DNA of 64,000 nucleotides. It comes from Paenibacillus amylolyticus (GTDB lineage: Bacteria; Bacillota; Bacilli; Paenibacillales; Paenibacillaceae). Position 1 is the stretch's first letter. Every line of letters begins with the position of its first letter. Under the pieces are notes generated by a model. The model was not told the DNA's origin, made no database searches, and saw only the letters and a program-made list of their open reading frames with translations. The stretch is taken from contig NZ_CP121451.1 of assembly GCF_029689945.1 (NCBI RefSeq), forward strand, positions 372,001 to 436,000, written 5' to 3'. Position numbers and translations under genes: made by a program. This document shows, piece after piece, positions 17,181-30,338 of the stretch.

Positions 17181-17755
17181 TGGCTTCGCTCCTCCCATTG
17201 TTTCCGTACCTTATCCTTACCTCGAGAAATTCTGGATTTTACTGTGCCTGAACTGATTTTCAACATCTCAGCAATCTCACTCGTCGTAAGCTCATATTTC
17301 AGATTCAGCAAAAGAATCTCCCGGAACTTCTTCGGCAACGCCAGAACAATATCCCAGATTTCATGGACATGCTCCTTACGTATCACTTCCATCTCGGCTG
17401 AAGGATGTGCAGGCTGCTCTGCAATCATGACGCTTTGGCTCGAATCCCCACGCTCTGTCTCAATGGGTAACGTCTCTCCCCACAGGCTACTACGAAAAAA
17501 TCTGGATTTTCGATATGTAAAAGTGGTGTTTCTAGTAATCGTCAACAGCCATGTTTTCAGTGAGCACTCTCCGCGATAATGAGCGATCCCAGAGTATGCC
17601 CGAATAAACACTTCCTGTGACAAGTCATCTGCCTGTTCGGCACTTTTGGTCAGAAAATAAGCGTAATTCCATACGTCATTTCCGTAATCATCCATCATGC
17701 TGCTAAGTGTGTAATTGTCTATGGTCTGAGCCTGTGCCAGAAATTCATAATCCAA
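17177..17755 (-). CDS. ECF-type RNA polymerase sigma factor
   Basis: A 192-residue sigma70 group 4 protein. Region 2 is present (YGNDVWNYAYFLTKSAEQAD and DLSQEVFIRAY, -10 recognition), followed by a variable linker. Region 4 reads LPKKFREILLLNLKYELTTS and EIAEMLKISSGTVKSRISRG (helix-turn-helix for the -35). The next gene, overlapping by 4 bases, encodes a single-pass membrane protein that is likely its anti-sigma factor. A GGAACC-N17-GTCATA element upstream could be an autoregulated ECF promoter. The signal it answers is unknown. Confidence 0.93.
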   Translation of the reverse strand: MDYEFLAQAQTIDNYTLSSMMDDYGNDVWNYAYFLTKSAEQADDLSQEVFIRAYSGIAHYRGECSLKTWLLTITRNTTFTYRKSRFFRSSLWGETLPIETERGDSSQSVMIAEQPAHPSAEMEVIRKEHVHEIWDIVLALPKKFREILLLNLKYELTTSEIAEMLKISSGTVKSRISRGKDKVRKQWEERSQ

Positions 17756-17775
17756 CTGTTGTTCACCTCACTTAA

Positions 17776-17804
17776 TATGACTGAATTTACTGCGGTTCGG
17801 TTCC
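17776..17804 (-). promoter_or_regulatory. Candidate autoregulatory ECF promoter
   Basis: Reading the minus strand, GGAACC (17799-17804), a 17-base spacer and GTCATA (17776-17781) resemble the GGAAC / GTC pattern of ECF-sigma promoters, 20 bases before the sigma start. Confidence 0.4.
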
Positions 17805-17842
17805 CTAATTTGTACATTATTTCTTATTATTGTATCAAAATA

Positions 17843-17875
17843 AAAAACAGCATGTTCAATGCCGCTGAACACGCT
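17843..17875 (-). terminator. Rho-independent terminator of the methyltransferase gene
   Basis: CAGCaTGTTCA / TGAACAcGCTG stem, T6 on the minus strand, 84 bases after the stop at 17959. Confidence 0.8.
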
Positions 17876-17958
17876 GATCTCTTAAAGCATTTCCCCGATC
17901 ATTCGAATGACCGATCAACTTTATAATCGCTATTACCCTTAACTACCTCCTTATTCCT

Positions 17959-18693
17959 TCAAACTTTAACCGCAGAAACCATCAGAAACATGGGTCTCCT
18001 GTTCTCGTCTCGCATGCCAGGAACCTGTTCAATCATCTCCAGTGATGGTTTGGATTCAGCCACCCGCCCAATAGTAAACCCCGCCTTGATCAGTTCATTG
18101 AGGTGGCTAGCCAGTGTGCGATGATATTTGACCACATCCTGATTCAGAAAGTTCGCCACACGCTTCCCTTCTTCATGGTAATGATCCACGGGCCAGTGCA
18201 GAATCTCACCTTTGGGTCCGTAGTACCAATCCTGCTCAGGCCGAGCGGTGAAAATGGGATGTTCAGTGGAAAGGACAAACGTGCCACCCTGAACAAGACA
18301 GTCATTGATTTTGGCATACACCCTGTCTAACCGTTCAATATAATGCAAAGCAAGCGAACTGATCACAACATCGAACTGTCCGGGTGCAAAATCAATGTCC
18401 TCAATCGCCAGCTGCTCGTACTGGATCTGTGGATCGTCCGTCATCTCACGAGCACGCTGGAGCATATTCTCAGACAGATCTACACCAATTACTGAACTCG
18501 CTTGCTGCTCTCGCGCATACCTGCAGTGCCAACCGAAACCACATCCCAAATCCAGCACACGCTTGTCCTTCAGATCAGGTAAAAGAGTCTGCAATTCATG
18601 CCACTCCCCTGCTGCATCCAGCCCTTGTACGGATCGAGCCATCTTACTGTAGTTATTGAAAAACTCAACTTCATCGTATTTATTTTGTTTCAT
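17959..18693 (-). CDS. Class I SAM-dependent methyltransferase
   Basis: A 244-residue protein with the Rossmann methyltransferase core: motif I VLDLGCGFGWHCRYA, motif II VIGVDLSENMLQRA, and FDVVISSLALHYIERLD for motif IV. The C-terminal part (FVLSTEHPIFTA, then HRTLASHLNELIKAGFTI) resembles the UbiE/Methyltransf_11 group acting on small molecules. The substrate is unknown. The start is the ATG at 18693, 9 bases after GGAGG; the frame also contains a TTG one codon earlier. It stands alone, divergent from the MATE exporter gene. Confidence 0.92.
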   Translation of the reverse strand: MKQNKYDEVEFFNNYSKMARSVQGLDAAGEWHELQTLLPDLKDKRVLDLGCGFGWHCRYAREQQASSVIGVDLSENMLQRAREMTDDPQIQYEQLAIEDIDFAPGQFDVVISSLALHYIERLDRVYAKINDCLVQGGTFVLSTEHPIFTARPEQDWYYGPKGEILHWPVDHYHEEGKRVANFLNQDVVKYHRTLASHLNELIKAGFTIGRVAESKPSLEMIEQVPGMRDENRRPMFLMVSAVKV

Positions 18694-18791
18694 CAAGAGA
18701 TTCCTCCCGCCACTTAAATATCAACCTACACTACCTCATAAACGATATTTATACGTAAAAGTTGCTAAGTGAATTCATTGCGTGTTATCAT

Positions 18792-18837
18792 ACAGAACGA
18801 ACGTTCAGTATTATTAAATACAGAATGAACATTCAGT
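18792..18837. promoter_or_regulatory. Paired TetR-type operator-like repeats upstream of the MATE gene
   Basis: ACAGAACGAACGTTCAGT (18792-18809) and ACAGAATGAACATTCAGT (18820-18837) are two copies with 2 mismatches. Each holds a palindromic TGAACGTTCA-like core typical of TetR-family sites. Confidence 0.6.
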
Positions 18838-18855
18838 TTACTAACGGAGGTCATT

Positions 18856-20211
18856 ATGAATACGAATTGGACGCATCCATTGGAAGGGCAATCTGTAGGC
18901 AAAGCTTTTATTAGCTACCTTGTGCCTTCCGTATTGGGGATGCTGGTGGTTGCTTTTAATTTTATTATCGACGGTATTATGGTTGGACACAAACTGGGTT
19001 CTACCGCAATGGCCGGGATTGGCATTGCCTCTCCGGTCTACACCCTTTTTGTTGCCATGTCGCTGTGGATTGGTATGGGCGGGGCAACCTTATACTCCAA
19101 CGCTATGGGTAGAAAAGATATTACATCAGCTAAACAAATTTTCACCAAATCCATTATGCTCATTATGCTCGTTACGATGGCCATTGGATATACTGCATAT
19201 ACGTTCAAAGACAAACTGGTATACTCCCTCGGAGCTAACCCCGAGACCTTCCCGTTTGCTTCGGACTACATGAATATCATGTTGTTGTTCGGATTTGTCT
19301 TCACCATTGAGAATGCTCTCTCTGTTTTTGTACGGAACGACGGGAATCCCAACACATCCATGTACGCTCAGATTACGTTTGCCGTGGCCAATATCATCAT
19401 TAATTATGTAACATTGTATGTACTCGAATGGGGTGTACGCGGTGTGGCGATCGGTACAATTGTATCGGCGTCTCTTGCGCTGCTTGTCCTGTTCACTCAC
19501 TTTTTCAAAAAAACAAATAATCTCACATTCATCCGGTTCAAATGGAACAACAAACTGCTGGCCTCTCTGCTGCTCATTGGCTTCCCCAGCTTTCTGGCTG
19601 AACTCGGCATGTCGGTCTTCTCTGTTTCCCATAACATCTCGATGGACCGCATTGCGGGTACAGATGGCGTAGCATCCTTTACCGTGTTGAACTATATTCA
19701 TGGTGTTGTATTGTTGGCTTTCCTGGGTCTGGCATCCGCTGCCCAACCTCTCGTAAGCTATTATCACGGTGCCAATCAGATTAAACGGGTACAACAAACG
19801 ATACGTTTAGCCACCAAAACAGCTCTGGCATGCGGCCTGCTATTATTACTTATTGTTCAAATCGGGGCACCTTATTTCGTGCAAATCTTTGGAAACTTCA
19901 GTAGCGGCGTAACGGATAATGCCGTATACGGATTACGCATATTTACATTGGCCTATGTGTTCATGGGTGTTAACTTTGTCATGAGCACCTATTTCCAATC
20001 TGTAGGTAATGCCAAAATGGCCATCTGGATTACCGCTGCGCGTGAGATGATCATCATGATTGCGTTGATTGCAATCCTGCCTTCATTCTTGGGTGTCACG
20101 GGTGTATGGCTTGCCGTACCGCTGTCCGAATTGCTGGTCCTCACAACCATAGCCGTGTATTATAGAAAACGATCCCTTACGGATCGAATACACGCGTTAC
20201 AGGCTGAGTAA
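18856..20211 (+). CDS. MATE-family multidrug exporter
   Basis: A 451-residue protein with about twelve membrane helices in two repeats. TM1 carries VVAFNFIIDGIMVGHKLG and the TM2 region GIASPVYTLFVAMSLWIGMG; the second half has GIGFPSFL-like and SAAQPLVSYYHGA segments. These features match the MATE (DinF/NorM) exporters, which expel cationic drugs using Na+ or H+ gradients. The ATG follows CGGAGGTCATT. Two TetR-operator-like repeats precede it although no tetR gene is within the window, so control may come from elsewhere. A strong terminator follows. Confidence 0.93.
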   Translation: MNTNWTHPLEGQSVGKAFISYLVPSVLGMLVVAFNFIIDGIMVGHKLGSTAMAGIGIASPVYTLFVAMSLWIGMGGATLYSNAMGRKDITSAKQIFTKSIMLIMLVTMAIGYTAYTFKDKLVYSLGANPETFPFASDYMNIMLLFGFVFTIENALSVFVRNDGNPNTSMYAQITFAVANIIINYVTLYVLEWGVRGVAIGTIVSASLALLVLFTHFFKKTNNLTFIRFKWNNKLLASLLLIGFPSFLAELGMSVFSVSHNISMDRIAGTDGVASFTVLNYIHGVVLLAFLGLASAAQPLVSYYHGANQIKRVQQTIRLATKTALACGLLLLLIVQIGAPYFVQIFGNFSSGVTDNAVYGLRIFTLAYVFMGVNFVMSTYFQSVGNAKMAIWITAAREMIIMIALIAILPSFLGVTGVWLAVPLSELLVLTTIAVYYRKRSLTDRIHALQAE

Positions 20212-20304
20212 CGTTAACCGATCATACAGCGCACTAGCAGAAAATAAATGAAACGTAGATAGAATGTCGCTAGACCTCATAACTGATCTAGTATACAAAT
20301 AAAT

Positions 20305-20340
20305 AAGCCCTGCACGATCAATATAGATCGGTCAGGGCTT
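20305..20340. terminator. Bidirectional terminator between MATE and FlxA-like genes
   Basis: AAGCCCTGcACGATC pairs with GATCGGTCAGGGCTT across ATATA, with A/T tracts on both sides. It serves the plus-strand MATE gene and the minus-strand gene ending at 20379. Confidence 0.85.
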
Positions 20341-20378
20341 TGTCTTAGCCTACATTAGATGTATTCAGATAGATGTAT

Positions 20379-20732
20379 TTAAATTCGTATATCAAATCGA
20401 CCATTGCTATCTGTTGTTGCATTCGCAATTTCTTTAGGGGTAGCTACGCCCTTTACATTGGATGAAGGTTGGGCAGGTGGCGCCTCCTTAGCAACGGTTG
20501 TACCGGATCCCTGAGAGCTTTGCTGTGCAATTTGTGCTTCGATCTGTTTGATCTGCTGTTCAAGCTGTTTGGTCTTTGTTTCCTTCGTCTTCTCATCGTC
20601 CTTGCTGGATTGTACTTTCTCCAGTTGAGCCTCCAGCTTCGCCTTTTGTTTCTCCAAGCTACTTGCATTGTCCGAACTCGAAGATGTCGATATGTATGAT
20701 GTTGTGGAGCTGGCTGTTGAAGATATATTCAT
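20379..20732 (-). CDS. FlxA-like coiled-coil protein, 117 aa
   Basis: After a low-complexity serine/threonine start (MNISSTASSTTSYISTSSSS), the protein forms a long coiled coil (about residues 27-75: KLEAQLEKVQ, KQLEQQIKQIEAQIAQQ). It ends in a proline/alanine tail with a short NGRFDIRI end. The LEQQIKQIEAQI pattern matches the FlxA-like family. The name comes from an E. coli flagellar-class gene, but the biochemical role is unknown. GAGGAGG precedes the ATG at 20732. No flagellar genes are adjacent. Confidence 0.75.
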   Translation of the reverse strand: MNISSTASSTTSYISTSSSSDNASSLEKQKAKLEAQLEKVQSSKDDEKTKETKTKQLEQQIKQIEAQIAQQSSQGSGTTVAKEAPPAQPSSNVKGVATPKEIANATTDSNGRFDIRI

Positions 20733-20974
20733 TATGGTTCCCTCCTCTTTCCTTGGCTTCACTATACCCTATCCCAATGAAGTCTACGTTAAATTCAACT
20801 GAAAGGTTGCTGAGCGAGCCGAGCATCAAGAGGTCAATCATGTAGAAGTAAGCCGATCAGAACCATTTCGTAGTCCAATTACTATTATTCATACTGATTG
20901 TCTTCATATAAGTGAAATTTTGATGCTGTCAGATCTATATAGCTAGTTTTTCTCGATCTAAAATGGTAACACAA

Positions 20975-21007
20975 AAAGACACACTCGATAAGATCAAGTG
21001 TGTCTTT
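20975..21007 (-). terminator. rRNA operon terminator
   Basis: An 11-bp perfect stem (AAAGACACACT / AGTGTGTCTTT) with an 11-base loop and flanking T residues on the minus strand, directly after the 5S gene. Confidence 0.85.
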
Positions 21008-21012
21008 CAATT

Positions 21013-21129
21013 GCTTGGCGGCGTCCTACTCTCCCAGGACCCTGCGGTCCAAGTACCATCGGCGCTAGAGGGCTTAACGGTCGTGTTCGGGATGGGTACG
21101 TGTGGAACCCCTCCGCCATCGCCACCAAA
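21013..21129 (-). rRNA. rrf: 5S ribosomal RNA
   Basis: The minus strand starts near GTTTGGTGGCGATGGCGGAG and ends near GGACGCCGCCAAGC, about 117 nt. It has the conserved CCCATCCCGAACACG segment. The ends are set by the helix I pairing and may be off by a few bases. Confidence 0.93.
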
Positions 21130-21220
21130 CAAGCATTTGTGTAACAAATGCGTTTGCGTTCCATTCGGTCCGACACTGCTGTGTGGATGAATGGTTCAGC
21201 GCATATTCAGAGATCATTCT

Positions 21221-21246
21221 CTGAAAACTAGATTCGAAACGAAAGT
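21221..21246 (-). other. Pre-23S processing stem, 3' strand
   Basis: CTGAAAACTAGATTCGAAACGAAAGT is the near-perfect inverse complement of 24476-24504 in the 16S-23S spacer. In the transcript the two would form the long stem cut by RNase III/Mini-III around 23S. Confidence 0.75.
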
Positions 21247-21268
21247 CTGCGAACTATCACTTGCTATT

Positions 21269-26181
<4,913 letters not shown>

Positions 26182-26300
26182 AGTATTGAAAAGAGCGATA
26201 AGCTCATTTTGAATCTGACGAGATTAAACATCTCATTTGTGCTCCAGTCGATTCAAGCCAAGGCTTGTTTCAAACTTTCGCGTTCATTCTGCAAGCAGAA

Positions 26301-26330
26301 TGTTTACTCACTCGTTGTTCAGTTTTCAAA
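26301..26330 (-). other. Pre-16S processing stem, 5' strand
   Basis: TGTTTACTCACTCGTTGTTC followed by AGTTTTCAAA pairs with 24547-24577. Together they bracket 16S. Confidence 0.75.
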
Positions 26331-26379
26331 GATCAAACTTGTTTTGTTACCGAGTGTTGTTCTCATCAGCAACTCTTAT

Positions 26380-26408
26380 ATAATATCATGTCCGAACCAA
26401 CTTTGCAA
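26380..26408 (-). promoter_or_regulatory. rrn promoter P2
   Basis: On the minus strand TTGCAA (26403-26408), a 17-base spacer and TATTAT (26380-26385) match sigma-A hexamers. It is about 200 bases before 16S. Confidence 0.8.
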
Positions 26409-26489
26409 GCTCTTTTTTCAAGTTTCTTTCGAAGCTTATTTCATTCGCTTGCCACACTGTGTATCTCGTGTTTTTTTGGCCGGAAATAG

Positions 26490-26519
26490 AATATACCATG
26501 CAGCATAGGCACTTGTAAA
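26490..26519 (-). promoter_or_regulatory. rrn promoter P1
   Basis: TTTACA (26514-26519), an 18-base spacer and TATATT (26490-26495) on the minus strand, about 110 bases upstream of P2. Tandem promoters are usual for Bacillus rrn operons. Confidence 0.6.
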
Positions 26520-26644
26520 GAGTTAATTTCTAAAAATATGAATTCCGCAATTTAACCATATTAAGTATCGCGAATCCACACTGGAATGTTACGTACGAAT
26601 GTATTATCCTGCTGCTAATCCTCTCGATCTAATCGCTTTTTCTT

Positions 26645-26698
26645 CTATATATAAGAAGATAACCCTCTCAACTCTCATATACGAGATGAAAAGGTTAC
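26645..26698 (-). terminator. Possible terminator of the TraB/GumN-like gene
   Basis: GAAGGTAACC and GGTTATCTTC pair with one mismatch, with a long loop and a T-rich tail on the minus strand just after the stop at 26718. Confidence 0.45.
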
Positions 26699-26717
26699 CT
26701 TCTATACTTATCTATAT

Positions 26718-27938
26718 TTACTTACGTTCTACTATATACCCTTTATCCTCAAGCAGTTTCACGATGCCGTGATCGCCCAGGTAGTGTGCTGCGCCAACAA
26801 CAATGAAATACTCTTCGCCTTTGCCGCTTTTCAAGTAACCATCAATCTTATCCGCCATGCCAATGTTACGATCAACCAGCATCGCTTTGTTGTACTCCTC
26901 GTTAGTGGAGAAGCTGTTTGTCAATTCAAGCAACTGCTCGTCATTACCCGTTTTCCACATCTCCGCCATTTGTTTCACACTGTTATCCAGCACGTCGAAG
27001 TTCTCGATTGTCGCTTTCAGTGTTTCCTCTTGTGTTTCTTTGGAAAAGTCGTTAAACATGCCAAGTTGAGATTGATAACTCTCCAGCTCAATTACTGGAA
27101 GTTTGCGCTCGATCGCTTTCTGGATGAAATACAGATCCACTCCTGCTGATGCTTCATATCCTGCCGTTGTCGACTTCAAGCTTGCAAGAGTACTCTCTAC
27201 TACCCAAGGCTTAAATGTATCCAAAGCATTAGGTTCCAGACCATTTTTCTTCAATACATCCCCCAGCTTCGTATACGTCTCACTGGAAATATGATCTTTC
27301 AATGTTGTCCCATCCTGATACGAACCCAGACTTAGAACCAGCTTTTGTTGCTCTTCGTCAGCGGCTTTGCTAATATCTATCTCTACCCCGAGATAGTCAG
27401 CTTCTGCAAATGCTTCTTCAAACTCCGGACGTAATGGATAGAAGCTCTCATCGGCAATATGCATGGACCCTACCAGATAGACCGTGTTTCCATTGCTCTC
27501 CACTTCCCACATGAAGCCGCGTCCACCGGTTTGGGCAGTTTCCGTTGCTGTATCTTTGGATACCAACAGCACGGTGCGTGTTGCAGCATCCCAGCGCACT
27601 TCATAACCCGCTGCATCACCGACGATGCGAATCGGTGCATACGTTACACCGTTGATGCGCGTAAGTTTGCTTTTGAGAGTAATTGTTTTACCATCTACCA
27701 CAGCCGTGATCGTATCATCTGTCGCAGTTGTTAGCTTCACATCCAAGGCATCCAGCGTAGTGCGCAGCGGAACCAATGTTGTACCTTTTTCCAGGATGGG
27801 TGCTCCTGTAGCATATTTCACCGCTTGATCATTGACCTTTACGGAAGTCCCCTGTGGAGATGCCATTGCCGGTACCGCAGATGCGAGCAGACCCACCGAG
27901 ATTGTAAGAGATAATAGCGTGCGTTTCCAATTCTTCAT
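26718..27938 (-). CDS. Secreted TraB/GumN-family protein with a copper-amine-oxidase N-terminal-like domain
   Basis: A 406-residue protein. A signal peptide (MKNWKRTLLSLTISVGLLAS, cut near AMA-SPQ) is followed by a copper-amine-oxidase N1-like domain (about 30-130; GTTLVPLRTTLDALDVKL, YAPIRIVGDAAGYEVRWD). The TraB/GumN domain (about 140-406) carries GSMHIAD at its start, a conserved glutamate segment (GVEIDIS) and the closing GAAHYLGDHG. TraB/GumN proteins have a metal-dependent hydrolase-like fold of unclear substrate. The amine-oxidase N1 module probably binds the cell wall in Paenibacillus proteins. It is monocistronic. Confidence 0.9.
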   Translation of the reverse strand: MKNWKRTLLSLTISVGLLASAVPAMASPQGTSVKVNDQAVKYATGAPILEKGTTLVPLRTTLDALDVKLTTATDDTITAVVDGKTITLKSKLTRINGVTYAPIRIVGDAAGYEVRWDAATRTVLLVSKDTATETAQTGGRGFMWEVESNGNTVYLVGSMHIADESFYPLRPEFEEAFAEADYLGVEIDISKAADEEQQKLVLSLGSYQDGTTLKDHISSETYTKLGDVLKKNGLEPNALDTFKPWVVESTLASLKSTTAGYEASAGVDLYFIQKAIERKLPVIELESYQSQLGMFNDFSKETQEETLKATIENFDVLDNSVKQMAEMWKTGNDEQLLELTNSFSTNEEYNKAMLVDRNIGMADKIDGYLKSGKGEEYFIVVGAAHYLGDHGIVKLLEDKGYIVERK

Positions 27939-28025
27939 AATATGTACTCTCCTTTAGTAAATTTATTTGCCAACCTCATTCAATAGAATAGATATCTTCA
28001 GATACTACGGATAGAGTTGGAAATT

Positions 28026-28052
28026 GGTGCCACTCCCAAATGGAGCAGCACC
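28026..28052 (-). terminator. Possible terminator of the ABC operon
   Basis: GGTGC-CA-CTCC / GGAG-CA-GCACC hairpin about 75 bases past the permease stop; the T tract on the minus strand is weak. Confidence 0.45.
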
Positions 28053-28127
28053 TTTCCCATCGATGCTCTAATTAGCTAAACTAATCATCATCATTTTCAT
28101 CATTTATTATTTTCTTCTGAACTCGAC

Positions 28128-29423
28128 TTAGATCTTGTATGCCTTCATGGCCTTGAATAACTCTTTAAATGTTGGGCGTTTACCATACATCAACACACCT
28201 GTGCGATAGATTTTGGCTGCAAGCCATCCGAAGATGACAATGGATACGATGAGAATCGCTAAGGACGTTAGAATCTCCCAAGTCGGTGCAACTCCCGCAC
28301 CGATCCGTACCAGAATCGCGGTCGGCGACGTGAATGGAATGAAGCTTGCGATTTTCAACAACAGAATGTTCGGCGTAGAAATACTGAAGATAGCAATATA
28401 GAAGGATACCAGCGACAACATCGTAATCGGCAGGACAGCCTGACCCAGTTCTTCCGTACGACTTACCATTGAACCAATGGCAGCGAACAACACGGCATAC
28501 AGGAAGTAACCCAGAATGTAGAATATGAGTCCGTACACAATAACCGCAATATTCACATCACTCAGACTCATATTCAAATCACCTAACACTGCACGGTTAT
28601 GCGGCAGCAGGATATTTCCGGCAACCACCGCTCCGAAGATCCCGATCTGCAGCATGCCCACCATGAAAATACCGATGATTTTACCGAACATCTGACTGAG
28701 CGGGGATACACTCGTAATCAGAATCTCCATAATACGCGAGCTCTTCTCCGCTGTGATCTCAGAGGCAATCATGTTGCCTGTCATCATCGTAGAGGTGAAC
28801 AGCAATATGATCAGCAAGTACACCACAATATAGTTAATCGGGCTCATCGAACCTTCTGACACAGCACCGGCATCACTTTTATCTGTACTCAAGCTCTGCT
28901 CGGTGAGCTTCACAGGTGTTGTAATCAGTTCCTTCTGTTCCGCTGTGAGCACATCCTTTACGACGACATCCAGCTTCACACTTTGCAAAGCAGCTTCAAT
29001 GGATGCAATGATCTGAGGGGACACGTCTTCTGCTGAATAGAGAATAGGCTGAGGGAACTCCTGTCCAGCAACAGCTTCGAACTTCAGATAGCCATCGATA
29101 AGTCCTGCTTCCGCATCTGCTGCAAGAGCCGCCTCATCTTTGTCTCCACTCGCAATGAAGCGATAGGCCTGATCTCCTTGGGCTGCAGAGAAGCTCTCCA
29201 GTTTCTCGGAAACTTCAGTCTGCCCTGCGCTCAGAAGACCGATATTTACAGGATTACTGCTTGAAGCTCCGCCAATGGAACCTCCATTGAATAAGGTAAT
29301 GAAATATGGAACATTGAGTCCGATAGAGATTAAAAGTGCAAGTACAATGGTCGTAACCATGAATGATTTCGTTTTAACTTTGTTTTTGAATGTAAACCCC
29401 GTAATCGTTCCCATTTTATTCAT
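28128..29423 (-). CDS. ABC-2 type permease (NatB/YhaP-like)
   Basis: About 431 residues. One N-terminal membrane helix (SFMVTTIVLALLISIGLNVP) is followed by a large extracytoplasmic loop (about residues 50-200). Five to six C-terminal helices include ITAEKSSRIMEILITSVSP, the cytoplasmic coupling segment diagnostic of NatB/YhaP permeases. This type exports sodium or peptides when paired with a NatA-like ATPase, here the gene directly upstream, whose stop overlaps this start by 8 bases. I start it at the ATG at 29423; a GTG at 29432 is possible. It is the last gene of a five-gene operon. Confidence 0.9.
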   Translation of the reverse strand: MNKMGTITGFTFKNKVKTKSFMVTTIVLALLISIGLNVPYFITLFNGGSIGGASSSNPVNIGLLSAGQTEVSEKLESFSAAQGDQAYRFIASGDKDEAALAADAEAGLIDGYLKFEAVAGQEFPQPILYSAEDVSPQIIASIEAALQSVKLDVVVKDVLTAEQKELITTPVKLTEQSLSTDKSDAGAVSEGSMSPINYIVVYLLIILLFTSTMMTGNMIASEITAEKSSRIMEILITSVSPLSQMFGKIIGIFMVGMLQIGIFGAVVAGNILLPHNRAVLGDLNMSLSDVNIAVIVYGLIFYILGYFLYAVLFAAIGSMVSRTEELGQAVLPITMLSLVSFYIAIFSISTPNILLLKIASFIPFTSPTAILVRIGAGVAPTWEILTSLAILIVSIVIFGWLAAKIYRTGVLMYGKRPTFKELFKAMKAYKI

Positions 29424-30321
29424 TAGACTCACCTACCTCACGAATAAAGATTTGGTTAAGCGTTGGTTCCTTCAGTTCAAAGTGTTCCACTGTCGTCTGG
29501 GTCATGGCTGTTCTCAGAATCTCCTGAGCCGCTTCCACCTGACTAATATGTATCAGGTACCCGCGCTCATTCCGCTCGACTTTCTTCACACCCGACAATT
29601 GTTCGAGCCCTTCCACACTTCCAATTGTACTCAGGAATACCTGTTCACGCGGATACCGGCTCTTGATCTCCTTGATCTCTCCTTGTACCACCGTGTTGGA
29701 ACGATGCAGAATGGTGATCTGACGACACAACTCTTCAACGTGCTCCATGCGGTGTGTCGAGAATAGGATGGCCGTGCCTTCATCTCGCAATTCCTTGACT
29801 GTGGACTTGAGTAATTCCACATTCACAGGATCCAGTCCGCTGAACGCTTCATCCAGAATAAGAATCTGCGGTCTATGCACTACAGCTGCGATAAAGCCCA
29901 TTTTCTGCTGATTGCCTTTGGATAACTCCTCAATCTTCTTATCGTAATACTCAGGTACTTCAAACCGGTTCAGCCAGTACTTGAGGCTCTGGTCTGCATC
30001 CTTGCCATTCATGCCACGAAGCCGTGCAAGGTAATTAATCTGTTCGCTGACCTTCACCTTCGGGTACAATCCACGCTCTTCCGGAAGATAACCCATAATC
30101 TGTTGCAGTTCTGTATTGTAGGGCTTGCCGTTGTACAGGATATTGCCTCCGTCAGGGTGAATCAGTCCAAGCACCATACGCATTGTTGTTGTTTTACCTG
30201 CACCATTGGCTCCCAGCAGTCCGTAAATCTCCCCCTCTTTTACATTGAGCGTGACTCCATTAACGGCTGTTTTGTCTGCATATTGCTTGACGACTTGCTT
30301 CAATTCCAATCGGTTCATCAT
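29416..30321 (-). CDS. ABC transporter ATP-binding protein (NatA/YhaQ-like)
   Basis: A 301-residue ATPase with Walker A GANGAGKTTT, Q-loop GYLPEERGLYP, signature LSKGNQQKMGF, Walker B LILDEAFSGLD and the switch STHRMEH. The YLPEERGLY Q-loop and the C-terminal domain of about 80 residues (with ELKEPTLNQIFI) are typical of NatA/YhaQ ATPases. It energises the NatB-like permease encoded next. GGGAG precedes the ATG at 30321. The gap to the upstream ATPase gene is only 17 bases, so it belongs to the same transcript. Confidence 0.93.
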   Translation of the reverse strand: MMNRLELKQVVKQYADKTAVNGVTLNVKEGEIYGLLGANGAGKTTTMRMVLGLIHPDGGNILYNGKPYNTELQQIMGYLPEERGLYPKVKVSEQINYLARLRGMNGKDADQSLKYWLNRFEVPEYYDKKIEELSKGNQQKMGFIAAVVHRPQILILDEAFSGLDPVNVELLKSTVKELRDEGTAILFSTHRMEHVEELCRQITILHRSNTVVQGEIKEIKSRYPREQVFLSTIGSVEGLEQLSGVKKVERNERGYLIHISQVEAAQEILRTAMTQTTVEHFELKEPTLNQIFIREVGESNE

Positions 30322-30338
30322 TTATCGTCTCCCTTCGG

